A stretch of 64,000 bases of DNA. It comes from Xanthocytophaga flava (GTDB taxonomy: Bacteria > Bacteroidota > Bacteroidia > Cytophagales > 172606-1). Shown piece after piece: positions 44,727 through 53,687 of the stretch. The notes beneath the pieces were generated by a model, which made no database searches, had not been told where the DNA came from, and was given only the letters and a program-made list of their open reading frames with translations. Numbering within the stretch: the first letter of the stretch is position 1; each line of letters starts with the position of its first letter. A program made the translations under genes and the position numbers. The DNA is taken from the NCBI RefSeq assembly GCF_030068545.1, contig NZ_JASJOR010000018.1:128130-192129 (forward strand), written 5' to 3'.

Positions 44727-47700
44727 ATGCGAAAATTGCGAACGGGACATCTCTCGGTATGTGTCTGCGCTTTTGTTTTAATAGGTATTTTCCTTCTGAA
44801 ATTTGATACACTTCACGCTCAAAATCCTGAGATAAAAGGCAAGCTGGTTTCTCCATTATATAAACGAATTCTGGCGGTTTGTAAGGCCGTGCAGGAAAAC
44901 GGTCGCACAACAGAAACCTTGACAGCCGGAGATTTTACCAAACTTCCTGTAGGACTAATCAAAACAGTAGGCGAAAACAGATATGTGATAGCCATAGATA
45001 GCGCCTACTATAACGAACGGGGATGGTTCTTTACAGCCTATTGTATGCTCACTATTCCTGGTACCACAGAACCTATCGCCTTTGCTGGCCGGGGACTTGC
45101 ATTCAATGCAGCCGGTCTGGCATCTACCAATCTGGCTCGTCTGGTACTGGTCTCAGAACATTCCGTAGATATCGGCTCGCATGTTACACTGACTATCCCG
45201 TCTGACAACAGCAACTATGTGGAGTTTGATTGCAATGGGTTCCGGTCTGTTAATCTGAAAGGACTCTTTTCGTTTGACAAAGGATTGCTGATTCCGGATG
45301 TAGTAGAAAATCAGGATAATCCACCTTCTGCCGTTACCGCCACATTTGCTGTGAATGCCACTGATCTGAACAATATGATGATTTCAACCAGTATTTCACC
45401 CTTTCAGATCAAAGGCCTTAAAGACTTTTCATTTTCTGTCGTGAATGCCGTGGTAGATATGAGTGATATCATCAATCCTCCCGGCTTTAGTTTCCCGCAG
45501 GATTATCAGCAGGCCTATGGAGAAGATATCACCTTGTGGAGAGGATTTTATCTGCAGGAAGTTGTCGTGAAATTACCCAAAGAGCTGGCAAGTCGTGGTG
45601 AACGAGCCAGTGCCAATGCCCGTAACCTGCTCATTGATGAACTGGGAGTGTCTGGTCTTTTTGGATTGAAAAATATACTGAATGCGTCTGCTGATGGATG
45701 GCCGTTTTCGGTGGATAGTTTGGGAGTGCAACTTGTACATAATCGGTTGACTGGTGGTGGTTTTGCTGGGAACATGCAGGTGCCTTTTCTGGGAAAGGAT
45801 TCCTTACGGTATCAGGCCATGATGATACAAACCGAAAAATCTACGGACTATTCGCTGAGTCTGGCGACTCTGAAGAATAAAGAATATTCCATGCCATGGT
45901 CTGGTAAGCTTACCTTAAAAAAAGGGAGTGCTATCAAGGTGGAATCCAGAGATGGCAAACTGATTCCTTCGGCACTATTGCATGGTGTGCTTTCTATTGA
46001 AGCGACAAGTTTATTACAAATAAAGTCTATTGATTTTCAGAATCTGGGACTAACAACACAGAAGCCTTATCTGGTGAGTGGTGTGTTTGGTTCAGGTTCC
46101 ATGCCAGATTCTATTACAGTTACAGACCCGGAAGGTAAGAAACAAACTATTGCACAACCACGGGTGGCTAAGTTTCCGGTCAGTATTGATTCCATCCGGC
46201 TTGGGATTTATCAGGGACAATTTGCGCTGGGACTTGGGGTAGGACTCAATCTGATGGGAGCCCAGAACTCATCCGATAAAGGATTGTCGGTACGTACCTT
46301 TGTACAGGTATTGGCTAAAGTGGAAGAACGAACTCAGACCAATGGCGATATAAAAACCAAAACCCAGCACTGGGAATTTGATAAAGTAAAGATAAGTGAT
46401 ATCTCAGTATCCTGTCATGTGACTGCCTTTGATCTGGAGGGACGACTGACACTGTTTGATGATGACCCGGTTTATGGCAATGGATTCAGAGGAAATATAT
46501 CCTTTGCCTTGTCGAAGATCATGAAAAAGCCGATTCAGATCAATGCGTACTTTGGTAGCATGCCTACCTACCGCTACTGGCATCTGGATGCGTATGTGCC
46601 TACAGGTAATATCCCTGTGATTCCTCCTGTGAGCATTACAGGGATTCTGGGAGGAATGTCCTATCACATGACACGGCCTAAAGCCTTTGTTCCCGATTAT
46701 TCCAAACTAAATGTCGTTAATGCGGATACTGTACGACAGAATAACCCAAACAATACAGAAACCCGTAACAGTGGAGCCGAGTTTGCCTACGTTCCGGATT
46801 CAACTGCTTCACTAGGCTTTATGGCTGGCGTAACACTGATTACCGGGTCAGACAAAGCCTTTAATGCGGATGTAACACTGGAAGCGGCCTTTAATCAGGG
46901 AGGAGGATTGCGGTATGTAGAGTTTAAGGGAGATGGTTACTTCTTTACCGCTGTACAGTCCCGTGCACGGGGTGCCGAAGGCAAAACCACAGTGCCGCTC
47001 TATGTTAGCATGGCTATGCGGTTTGACAATGACAATGATGTGTTACATGCTAATATGAAGGGGTACCTGAATGTGCAGAATGTGATTCGGGGTACAGGTG
47101 CCAATGGGTTGATAGGAGAAATCGTAATACATGCCGATCCGCAGGACTGGTATATCTATGTGGGACGTCCCAGTCAGATGTTGGGCGTGAATATGGCAAA
47201 TATCGCTACGGCTAAAGCCTACTTTATGGTCGGAACCAAAGTAGAAGATCTGCCTTTGCCCCCTTCAGAAGTGGCAGAGGTATTTGATAACATAGATCTG
47301 AACTTCATGCGGGATGAAAATGCTATTTCATCCGGTAAAGGGTTTGCACTGGGGGTACATATTAAAGTAGCAAAAAGTGTAGAGGTAACTCCTTTCTATG
47401 CTTCTCTGGCTCTCGGTGGTGGGGCAGATGTTATGCTGAGAAATTATGGCGAAAAAGCTACCTGCCGCGGACAATCAGGCACGTTAGGAATGAATGGCTG
47501 GTATGCTTCCGGACAGGCTTATATATTCCTTGCCGGTAAAGTGGGCATTCGGGTAGGGAAAAGAAAAAGATCTTTTGATATCATTAGTTTGGGCGCAGCG
47601 GCTCTGCTTCAGGCTAAACTGCCTAACCCAACCTGGATGCGGGGTGGTATAGCCGGAAAATATTCTATCCTGGGTGGACTAGTCAAAGGTAAAGTGAACC

Positions 47701-49223
47701 TGACCTTTACTGTTGGGGAAGAATGCGAAATTATTGCTCCTGGCAATGAACTGGGAGATATTGAGGTTATCGCTGACATTTCACCAGCCGCAAGCAGCCA
47801 GGATGTGAGTGTGTTTGCAGCTCCTCAGGTATCATTCAATACAAAGGTAGGATCAGAACTGAATATGATGAATAATCAGGATCAGCTGAATACCTACCGC
47901 ATTGTGACAGATGAAATTAAGATCGTCCAGAATAAACAGGCTGTAAATGCCGTGCTGGAATGGAATGAAAAAATGGATGTGGTAGCACTAAATACACCGG
48001 AAACATTGCCTCAGGAAACTTCTCTGATTGTGCGTGCAAAAATCCACTGGGAAAAGAAGGAACAAAGTGGATGGACAGCCCTGAAAGATGAGAATGGACA
48101 AATTGACTATGAAGTGAAAGAAAGCAACTTTGTGACGGGGAAAGCTCCTGATTATATTCCGGAAGAAAACATAGCCTACAGCTATCCGGTGAAGAATCAG
48201 TATCACCTCTATAAGAAAGAGCATGGTCAGGGATACATCAAACTGAAAAAGGGACAAGCGTATTTGTTTGATGAAAAAGATAATGTAACCAGCTGGAAAT
48301 ACACAACCCGTTTTGAAGCGGGTAGCGGTACACTAGTGGAATCTCCGCTTTCGTATCAGAAAAGTGAATCTACTGTTTTATTTGCCCTTCCAGAGGCATT
48401 GGCAAATGCAACTGTATACAAACTGACACTGATCAAAACTCCTCAGGCCAGTGAAGCGGTAGACGCCAATGTAAAAAGAAGCTCATCCGAGAAAGTTTCA
48501 GGCGATAATACTGTGGAGGTGACTACCAATACACTGGAAGGTACGGCTGTCAATAATGTAGAGAAAAATCTGTATGCAAGTGCTTTCCGTACCAGTATGT
48601 ATAACACACTGGCAGATAAGTTAAATTCTCTTTCTGACAGACAGGACCGACTGGATATTGCTTCAGGCAATACACTGGTGATAGGCAAAGTAATGACAGG
48701 AGAGGAAACATTTGACGAAGCCGAAATAAAAGGCAACGGAACTGTACAACCTTTGGTACAGGTAGAGGCTTCTCCTGACAACAACTGGTACAGTAAAACG
48801 ATCTATCCATTGTTGTATGAACACTATCCGTTGGATAACACCGTGACTGTATCCCGGCCATCTGCTGCCCAAACGGGTGTTCCTCCATTAAAAGGGGTAA
48901 AACTGCAATACATGAACGGGCAGTCAACCTATCGTCTGACAGACAATCAGGTAAGTGCCGGATATGCTGCTGCACAGGGGGGGCAGATACTACTTGGGTA
49001 TTACCTGGATTACTATGTGCTTCAGGATTACAGCGAACTTACCAATAAGGCAATCGCGAGATATCTGGATACCAAAGCGCCTTCCGGACCCGGCTGGGAA
49101 CAGTTACGAACTGTGAAGGGCTATACCAATCTTGAAAAAGGAAGCTATCCGGTCATCCTTAAATATGTACTGCCTGGTTCAGAACAGGTAACGTCCAGCC
49201 AAACTATAACGATACGTTTGTAG
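44727..49223 (+). CDS. Giant secreted beta-rich protein of unknown function
   Basis: A 1498-residue protein with a signal sequence (a hydrophobic stretch ending FLLKFDTLHAQ). The mature protein begins QNPEIKG, similar in style to the toxin start TNPELKG. Most of residues 35-1060 are repeated long beta segments with Gly/Asp turns (KGLFSFDKG, ITGILGGMSYHM, FMAGVTLITGSDKAFNADVT), suggesting an extended beta-helix or barrel-like surface protein. From about 1080 on there are Ig-like strands. No T9SS sorting domain, lipobox or toxin domain was seen. Its GC content is higher than the array and resembles the operon at 20-24 kb. It may belong functionally to that surface complex, separated by the toxin array; this is inference. 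Confidence 0.75.
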   Translation: MRKLRTGHLSVCVCAFVLIGIFLLKFDTLHAQNPEIKGKLVSPLYKRILAVCKAVQENGRTTETLTAGDFTKLPVGLIKTVGENRYVIAIDSAYYNERGWFFTAYCMLTIPGTTEPIAFAGRGLAFNAAGLASTNLARLVLVSEHSVDIGSHVTLTIPSDNSNYVEFDCNGFRSVNLKGLFSFDKGLLIPDVVENQDNPPSAVTATFAVNATDLNNMMISTSISPFQIKGLKDFSFSVVNAVVDMSDIINPPGFSFPQDYQQAYGEDITLWRGFYLQEVVVKLPKELASRGERASANARNLLIDELGVSGLFGLKNILNASADGWPFSVDSLGVQLVHNRLTGGGFAGNMQVPFLGKDSLRYQAMMIQTEKSTDYSLSLATLKNKEYSMPWSGKLTLKKGSAIKVESRDGKLIPSALLHGVLSIEATSLLQIKSIDFQNLGLTTQKPYLVSGVFGSGSMPDSITVTDPEGKKQTIAQPRVAKFPVSIDSIRLGIYQGQFALGLGVGLNLMGAQNSSDKGLSVRTFVQVLAKVEERTQTNGDIKTKTQHWEFDKVKISDISVSCHVTAFDLEGRLTLFDDDPVYGNGFRGNISFALSKIMKKPIQINAYFGSMPTYRYWHLDAYVPTGNIPVIPPVSITGILGGMSYHMTRPKAFVPDYSKLNVVNADTVRQNNPNNTETRNSGAEFAYVPDSTASLGFMAGVTLITGSDKAFNADVTLEAAFNQGGGLRYVEFKGDGYFFTAVQSRARGAEGKTTVPLYVSMAMRFDNDNDVLHANMKGYLNVQNVIRGTGANGLIGEIVIHADPQDWYIYVGRPSQMLGVNMANIATAKAYFMVGTKVEDLPLPPSEVAEVFDNIDLNFMRDENAISSGKGFALGVHIKVAKSVEVTPFYASLALGGGADVMLRNYGEKATCRGQSGTLGMNGWYASGQAYIFLAGKVGIRVGKRKRSFDIISLGAAALLQAKLPNPTWMRGGIAGKYSILGGLVKGKVNLTFTVGEECEIIAPGNELGDIEVIADISPAASSQDVSVFAAPQVSFNTKVGSELNMMNNQDQLNTYRIVTDEIKIVQNKQAVNAVLEWNEKMDVVALNTPETLPQETSLIVRAKIHWEKKEQSGWTALKDENGQIDYEVKESNFVTGKAPDYIPEENIAYSYPVKNQYHLYKKEHGQGYIKLKKGQAYLFDEKDNVTSWKYTTRFEAGSGTLVESPLSYQKSESTVLFALPEALANATVYKLTLIKTPQASEAVDANVKRSSSEKVSGDNTVEVTTNTLEGTAVNNVEKNLYASAFRTSMYNTLADKLNSLSDRQDRLDIASGNTLVIGKVMTGEETFDEAEIKGNGTVQPLVQVEASPDNNWYSKTIYPLLYEHYPLDNTVTVSRPSAAQTGVPPLKGVKLQYMNGQSTYRLTDNQVSAGYAAAQGGQILLGYYLDYYVLQDYSELTNKAIARYLDTKAPSGPGWEQLRTVKGYTNLEKGSYPVILKYVLPGSEQVTSSQTITIRL

Positions 49224-49244
49224 AGAGGCTACTCACAATAAACT

Positions 49245-49838
49245 ATGGGTAATAAAGAAGAGATAGGTATAGAAAAATTAACTATCAAAGCAAAAGTTCT
49301 CCTTATGTTATTATCATCTCAACATTGTTTATCTTTTCTGAAAGAGAGACCATCTTTAGTATTTGATATAGAGGAAGTAATGGAGATAAATGGATGGTTT
49401 TTGCAATCTTTTGAGAATATTGTTAAATGGTTAGAAGGGTATTCAATAGAAGGAGAAATATTTTACAAAGAATTTATATATAGTAAAGTGGCCAACTACA
49501 ACGGTTATTATAATCATTACCAGCAACCAAAAGAGTCTGATGCCTATAACTGTTGTTTGTCTACTCTCTATTTTTCTTGTAAGTCAATAATGATGTTTTC
49601 AAATAAAGATTATAACAAATTTCCCTCCGATATTGCAGAGGTAACAGACAATACAGTAATAAGATGCCTTATTTTTTCTCAACAAGCGAGTTTAGATCCG
49701 GAATTGGAGAAACAATGGCAGGAAAGAGTTCTTGATCGCTTACTGAAAGATCACCTTGAAAAAGAGCTTGATGAATTCGGTTCAACTATTTCTCGACACT
49801 ATATCAACGATTTATTGGGACAGAAACTTCCTTTTTAA
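49245..49838 (+). CDS. Helical immunity candidate, paralogue of 40299
   Basis: A 197-residue all-helical cytosolic protein, 21 bp after the giant secreted protein. It aligns over its length with the protein at 40299: LSSQHCLSFLKERPSL, ENIVKWLEGYS, KVANYNGYYNHYQQ, QQASLDPELEKQWQE and the identical ending QKLPF/EKLPF style. The paralogue lies in the toxin array behind a toxin remnant, so this is probably also an immunity gene. No recognisable toxin precedes it. Its AT-rich composition contrasts with the gene before it. Confidence 0.6.
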   Translation: MGNKEEIGIEKLTIKAKVLLMLLSSQHCLSFLKERPSLVFDIEEVMEINGWFLQSFENIVKWLEGYSIEGEIFYKEFIYSKVANYNGYYNHYQQPKESDAYNCCLSTLYFSCKSIMMFSNKDYNKFPSDIAEVTDNTVIRCLIFSQQASLDPELEKQWQERVLDRLLKDHLEKELDEFGSTISRHYINDLLGQKLPF

Positions 49839-49886
49839 GATTGTATCTATAATTCTTGGTGACTGAATTTATTAGAGAATGTCCCA

Positions 49887-50138
49887 ATGATCAATCACTA
49901 TATTACGTTTGTCTTGGAAAAGCTCGTTCGTTTGATCAGATTGATGACCGAGAATAGAAGGTTTAAGAGAAGAATAATTACAAGCTTTCCAACAACTTAT
50001 TCCGCTCAGTCGACCTATTACTCAGGCTGTAAGAGACTATTTGAAGGATACGTAGGTAGAGATGAGGAACAATGGTTATCCTGTGATCTGCCAAGACAAA
50101 TAAACAAACCAAACATTATCTATGGTGATCCTATCTAA
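49887..50138 (+). pseudogene. Short frame in a probably degenerate region
   Basis: An 83-codon frame from ATG 49887 has unusual composition. The other two frames of the same stretch also contain protein-like pieces (LYYVCLGKARSFDQI, then QAFQQLIPLSRPITQAVRDY) interrupted by stops. This suggests a decayed gene crossed by frameshifts. No family is recognised. A terminator follows at 50148. Confidence 0.3.
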
Positions 50139-50147
50139 TATGAATTT

Positions 50148-50180
50148 AAAGTCGGAGAATTTTCTTCGACTTTTATTTTT
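50148..50180 (+). terminator. Rho-independent terminator
   Basis: AAAGTCGGAGA pairs with TCTTCGACTTT (one G-T pair) around 4 nt, followed by a T-rich tail. Confidence 0.75.
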
Positions 50181-50340
50181 TAATACCTGACATGATAGGT
50201 AATAGATATTAAAAAATGATGTAAAAGACATATATAAGCAAATAAAACGAAAAAAAATTTTTTTACTACTACAATCATAATAACTTGATAAAATTAATCC
50301 TCCCCATTCATTTTTTTATTTACCATTTAACAACTTCCTT

Positions 50341-51477
50341 ATGTTACCAGCACAAGTTATTCGTTTAGTAGAAAAAGGTCCAGGTTTTCCATGGTGGGTA
50401 CATGTTATCCAGTTTGTGTGGCAAGCAGCTTTGATATCACTGATTGTTTATCTTATTTATCGACTTTTCCGATGGGCCAACAAGCATTCTTCTTCTAGGA
50501 AAGGTTCGACAGGAAGCACTACCTCTATGATGTTTCTTATTTTTTGTGCGGTAAGTTTTACTGCTTGTACGAAAGAAGAGCCACAAGCGGTAACCAATTT
50601 AGAAAAACTAAATAAACTTGAAAAAGAATTTGGGTTGGAAAGAAAGACTGATTTATCACCTTCTGAGGTTCTGCATTTTAAAACGGTTGAAGAAGCGAGA
50701 GATTTTTTGAATTTGCTGAGTAGTAATCAAATCCAGAATCCTTCTTTTGAAAAGTTACTCATGCAGGCTCTGCCTCCAGATCAAAAAGCAAAAGTGAGTG
50801 CAAGGGTAGATAATTCAAACCCAGATCCCAACTCCGATGGAGGTACAACATCCGGTTTTCCTACTACACCTTTACCTGGGTTTCCCGGATTACCAGGTAT
50901 ACCTGGGTTTCCACCAAAGAACAAAGGAATTTTAGTGTCTAATTTACCTGTTAATCTGGCAACTTCGATTGATTTTATTTTTACGTATGATAACGGAGTA
51001 ATAAAAGATGCAAAAGCAGAAGTAAAGGGAGTTGTTATTGGAATTATTTTCAAAGTGAACAGTTGGACACAAACAAAATATTATAGTTCAATAAATACTT
51101 ACGTCATAGAAATCGTATGTGATCAAGGTATTGGTTTTGCTATTGATAATCTGGATGTTATCAATGCTTTTAGTTATAGGGTAAAATATGTTGTTGTAGT
51201 CAGCCCTGATAAATCCATGGGCACGGTGTACACATATATGTTGGCAAGTAATAACCCTAGTGTCAAACCAGGCCCGATTAATTATGGTAGTCCAGCTGGT
51301 AGCGGTGGCACAATACCTGGTGGTTCAACACCTGGCGGTGATGCGGGTAGTCCAGGTGGTACTGGTGGTATACCAACATGGGTTTTGGTCCCAAAACCAA
51401 GTGATACTGCAGAACCACCATTAGACGATCATCCACAAGGTGCACAACCTTCGTATGCGAGAGTAACTAAACAATAA
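50341..51477 (+). CDS. Membrane or lipoprotein with collagen-like Pro/Gly segment
   Basis: The 378-codon frame starts with a Trp-rich transmembrane span (VHVIQFVWQAALISLIVYLIY). A second hydrophobic stretch around residues 63-76 ends FTAC and looks like a lipoprotein signal, so the real start could be the Met at 50527. Residues about 170-200 are a Pro/Gly-rich tract of collagen type (PGFPGLPGIPGFPPKN). A beta-rich domain of about 110 residues follows, then a second Gly/Pro/Ser-rich tail (GGSTPGGDAGSPGGTGG). No family is recognised. It is probably anchored at the membrane with an exposed repeat-containing stalk. It is a monocistronic gene in an AT-rich neighbourhood. Confidence 0.65.
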   Translation: MLPAQVIRLVEKGPGFPWWVHVIQFVWQAALISLIVYLIYRLFRWANKHSSSRKGSTGSTTSMMFLIFCAVSFTACTKEEPQAVTNLEKLNKLEKEFGLERKTDLSPSEVLHFKTVEEARDFLNLLSSNQIQNPSFEKLLMQALPPDQKAKVSARVDNSNPDPNSDGGTTSGFPTTPLPGFPGLPGIPGFPPKNKGILVSNLPVNLATSIDFIFTYDNGVIKDAKAEVKGVVIGIIFKVNSWTQTKYYSSINTYVIEIVCDQGIGFAIDNLDVINAFSYRVKYVVVVSPDKSMGTVYTYMLASNNPSVKPGPINYGSPAGSGGTIPGGSTPGGDAGSPGGTGGIPTWVLVPKPSDTAEPPLDDHPQGAQPSYARVTKQ

Positions 51478-51521
51478 AGATTTTTTTCGGGGTAAGGATT
51501 AAAAAAAGCCTAAGTAAAATC

Positions 51522-51791
51522 TTACCGTGTTGACAGATCTCTGGCAAGCAAGAATCTGTCAAAGATGGCATCAAACCTTTTAAGCCCATGCCAAAAAGTG
51601 GTGATGCTAGGCTTTCGCCCAGATTGATACCCTTTCCAACCGCCCAATCGAGCAATAACCCATATATACCGTTTTAGAGTAGACGGTGCATATGGGTTTT
51701 TTAGTTTTTGTGTATTACTCTCCAAAATGGGTATTTGCAATTCCATTATAGTGGTGAACCAATCAATAAAGAACTTTTTAAAGACCTGCAT
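51522..51791 (-). pseudogene. C-terminal remnant of an IS4-type transposase
   Basis: An 89-codon minus-strand frame. The segment YIWVIARLGGWKGYQSGRKP followed by SITTFWHGLKRF is the conserved C-terminal end of IS4-family DDE transposases. The DDE catalytic part is missing and no intact inverted repeats were found, so it is a scar of an insertion sequence. It lies within a 510-bp gap between 51478 and 51988 that otherwise holds nothing recognisable. Confidence 0.7.
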
Positions 51792-51988
51792 TGGGAATAT
51801 TCATCTGAGGACATTGTAGGGTTATAGGAAGGATAGTGCTTTTTCCTAATTATGTAATAATTTTCAGTATATTGGTTACTATGCATAGAATTGATTGCTG
51901 ATATTTGAGTCTCTTTATAGTCTTATCAAGTAATAGCTGAATGGGATTGTAAATACTCATAGTCAAAAATTATTACGCACACTGTTAC

Positions 51989-52438
51989 ATGTTACACATA
52001 AAAGACAAAGCTCCTAATTTTACATTGCCTTCTACCTCAGGTAAAACGTTTACCTTGTACAAGGATATGCTGCTCAAGCCTTGCATTCTGTATTTTTATC
52101 CGAAGGATTTTACTCCTGTGTGTACAGAGCAGGCTTGTGGTTTTCGGGATACATTTGATTTACTCAGAGAACTGGATGTTCAGGTAATTGGTATCAGTCG
52201 TGATGATATAGAAACCCATATGCGGTTTCGGGAAGAGTTTAAGTTGCCATTTGAACTGCTCTCAGATGCGGATGGAACGGTAGGGAAGAGTTATGATCTG
52301 GTGCCGAAGGATATGCCCTTCTTTACCCGGCGAACTACCTATCTGCTGGACAAACACCATGCGATTGCCGGTGCGTATGAGAATCTCTTCTCGACAGGAT
52401 TAAATCTGAAAGAGATTGTATCCAAATTAAAACACTGA
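51989..52438 (+). CDS. Peroxiredoxin of the BCP/AhpC type
   Basis: A 149-residue cytosolic thiol peroxidase. The peroxidatic motif DFTPVCTEQACGF contains the reactive Cys and a second Cys five residues later, as in BCP-type enzymes with an intrahelical disulfide. VIGISRDDIETHMRFREEF and FELLSDADGTVGKSY are family segments. It reduces hydrogen peroxide and organic peroxides with thioredoxin. It is monocistronic, with a strong terminator just downstream. Confidence 0.92.
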   Translation: MLHIKDKAPNFTLPSTSGKTFTLYKDMLLKPCILYFYPKDFTPVCTEQACGFRDTFDLLRELDVQVIGISRDDIETHMRFREEFKLPFELLSDADGTVGKSYDLVPKDMPFFTRRTTYLLDKHHAIAGAYENLFSTGLNLKEIVSKLKH

Positions 52439-52460
52439 GGAAGTATAAGGATATAAAAAC

Positions 52461-52494
52461 AAAAAGACTCTGCTTATGTAAGCAGAGTCTTTTT
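52461..52494. terminator. Bidirectional terminator
   Basis: A perfect 16-bp stem (52461-52476 with 52479-52494) and a TG centre, with A-run and T-run flanks. It lies between the convergent peroxiredoxin and glycogen-synthase-like genes. Confidence 0.9.
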
Positions 52495-52526
52495 GTTTTG
52501 AAACAGTGTCTATTCGGAAAGAAACC

Positions 52527-53342
52527 TTAACTAAATAACTCATTGTACAAGTTATAGTAGGAATCACTGAATGTTTCTTCATTGGGTTCGATGTAGTTTA
52601 TTTTCTTCTCATCGAACTCAGCAAATAACTGAGTCAGTTTGTCATTGAAACGTTCTTCCGCTTTAAGCACTACATCTGCATAAGCCATCCCTGTACGAAT
52701 AAATGCTGAATAGTCGGCTGTTTTCAGATACGATAACATACCGTCTTCGATATCCATCATTTTTACTTTTTCCAACAAATCCTGTTCGTCAAATTTATGT
52801 GTAAAGAAACTGTTATACACAGTAAATACAGATTTTGTATTTTTAAACATCGGATCATTTTTGTACGTTGTTTTCAAATACATTGGGATCAGGCTAGTCA
52901 TCCAGTCATTGCAATGTACAATGTCAGGTGACCATCCCAGTTTCTTTACAGTTTCCAATACACCTTTACAGAAAAAGATAGCTCTTTCATCGTTATCGGG
53001 ATGGAACCGATTGTCTTTATCAAAGAAGACAGATTTACGATGGAAGTAATCTTCGTTGTCTATAAAATAGACCTGTAATTTAGCATTTGGAATAGATGCT
53101 ACTTTAATGATTAAAGGCTTTTCTTCATCTCCCACTGCAATGTTGATACCGGAAAGTCTTACTACTTCATGTAGCCGGTTTTTCCTTTCATTTATTAAAC
53201 CAAACCTTGGAACTAATATTCGGATTTCCATACCACGCTCTTGCATGGCTTGAGGAAGTCTTCTTACAAAATCAGCAACTTCAGAGGTTTGGAGGAAGGG
53301 ATTAATCTCGGTAGCTACATAAAGAACTCGGAGTTTGCTCAT
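52527..53342 (-). CDS. Glycogen/starch synthase N-terminal domain protein (GT5-like)
   Basis: A 271-residue protein matching only the N-terminal half of glycogen synthase. It starts LRVLYVATEINPFLQTSEVADFVRRLPQAMQERG, with the usual Lys-x-Gly-Gly replaced by QTSEVAD, and has DIVHCNDWMTSLIPMYLK in the middle. The ADP-glucose-binding C-terminal domain is absent. Short proteins of this kind are common in Bacteroidota; whether they act as synthases is unclear. The loss of the KxGG motif argues against normal catalysis. It is monocistronic. Confidence 0.8.
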   Translation of the reverse strand: MSKLRVLYVATEINPFLQTSEVADFVRRLPQAMQERGMEIRILVPRFGLINERKNRLHEVVRLSGINIAVGDEEKPLIIKVASIPNAKLQVYFIDNEDYFHRKSVFFDKDNRFHPDNDERAIFFCKGVLETVKKLGWSPDIVHCNDWMTSLIPMYLKTTYKNDPMFKNTKSVFTVYNSFFTHKFDEQDLLEKVKMMDIEDGMLSYLKTADYSAFIRTGMAYADVVLKAEERFNDKLTQLFAEFDEKKINYIEPNEETFSDSYYNLYNELFS

Positions 53343-53687
53343 ATATCTTAAGAAGGTTATGATGAACTAAAATGGAGGAGCAGAAAATCTTAAACCACAC
53401 AAATTTTACGCAAAGATAGTAAAAAAAAATTGCATTTTAGGCAATTATTCTGATAAAAAAGTATTATCAGAATGAAAATCAATGTATTATTGCCAGTTTG
53501 TTTTTGTGAAAATTTGTGTAATTAGTTTGTTTATCAGCGAATAAAAGGATAAATAAAAGGCCAAGGAAACATGTATGTTTTGCTAGTATTTTTTACAAAT
53601 AAGTGTTGAGAGGACATATTTTTCTCGGAACCGTAAATACATTTTTTTACTATTTCAGGATTTAAACCAACAAGGGATTCTTATAAG
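53343..53687. other. Intergenic region between divergent genes
   Basis: 345 bp, very AT-rich, between the glycogen-synthase-like gene and the Nif3-like gene. It must contain both promoters. No clear -33/-7 pair, hairpin or repeat could be supported by eye. Confidence 0.4.

Noticed and set aside
44662..44910. 82-codon minus-strand frame overlapping the start of the giant secreted protein
   Set aside because: It overlaps the signal peptide region of the plus-strand gene and has unnatural composition.
48443..48975. Minus-strand frames inside the giant secreted protein gene
   Set aside because: They are antisense shadows of a long, continuous plus-strand gene and have no signal or motif.
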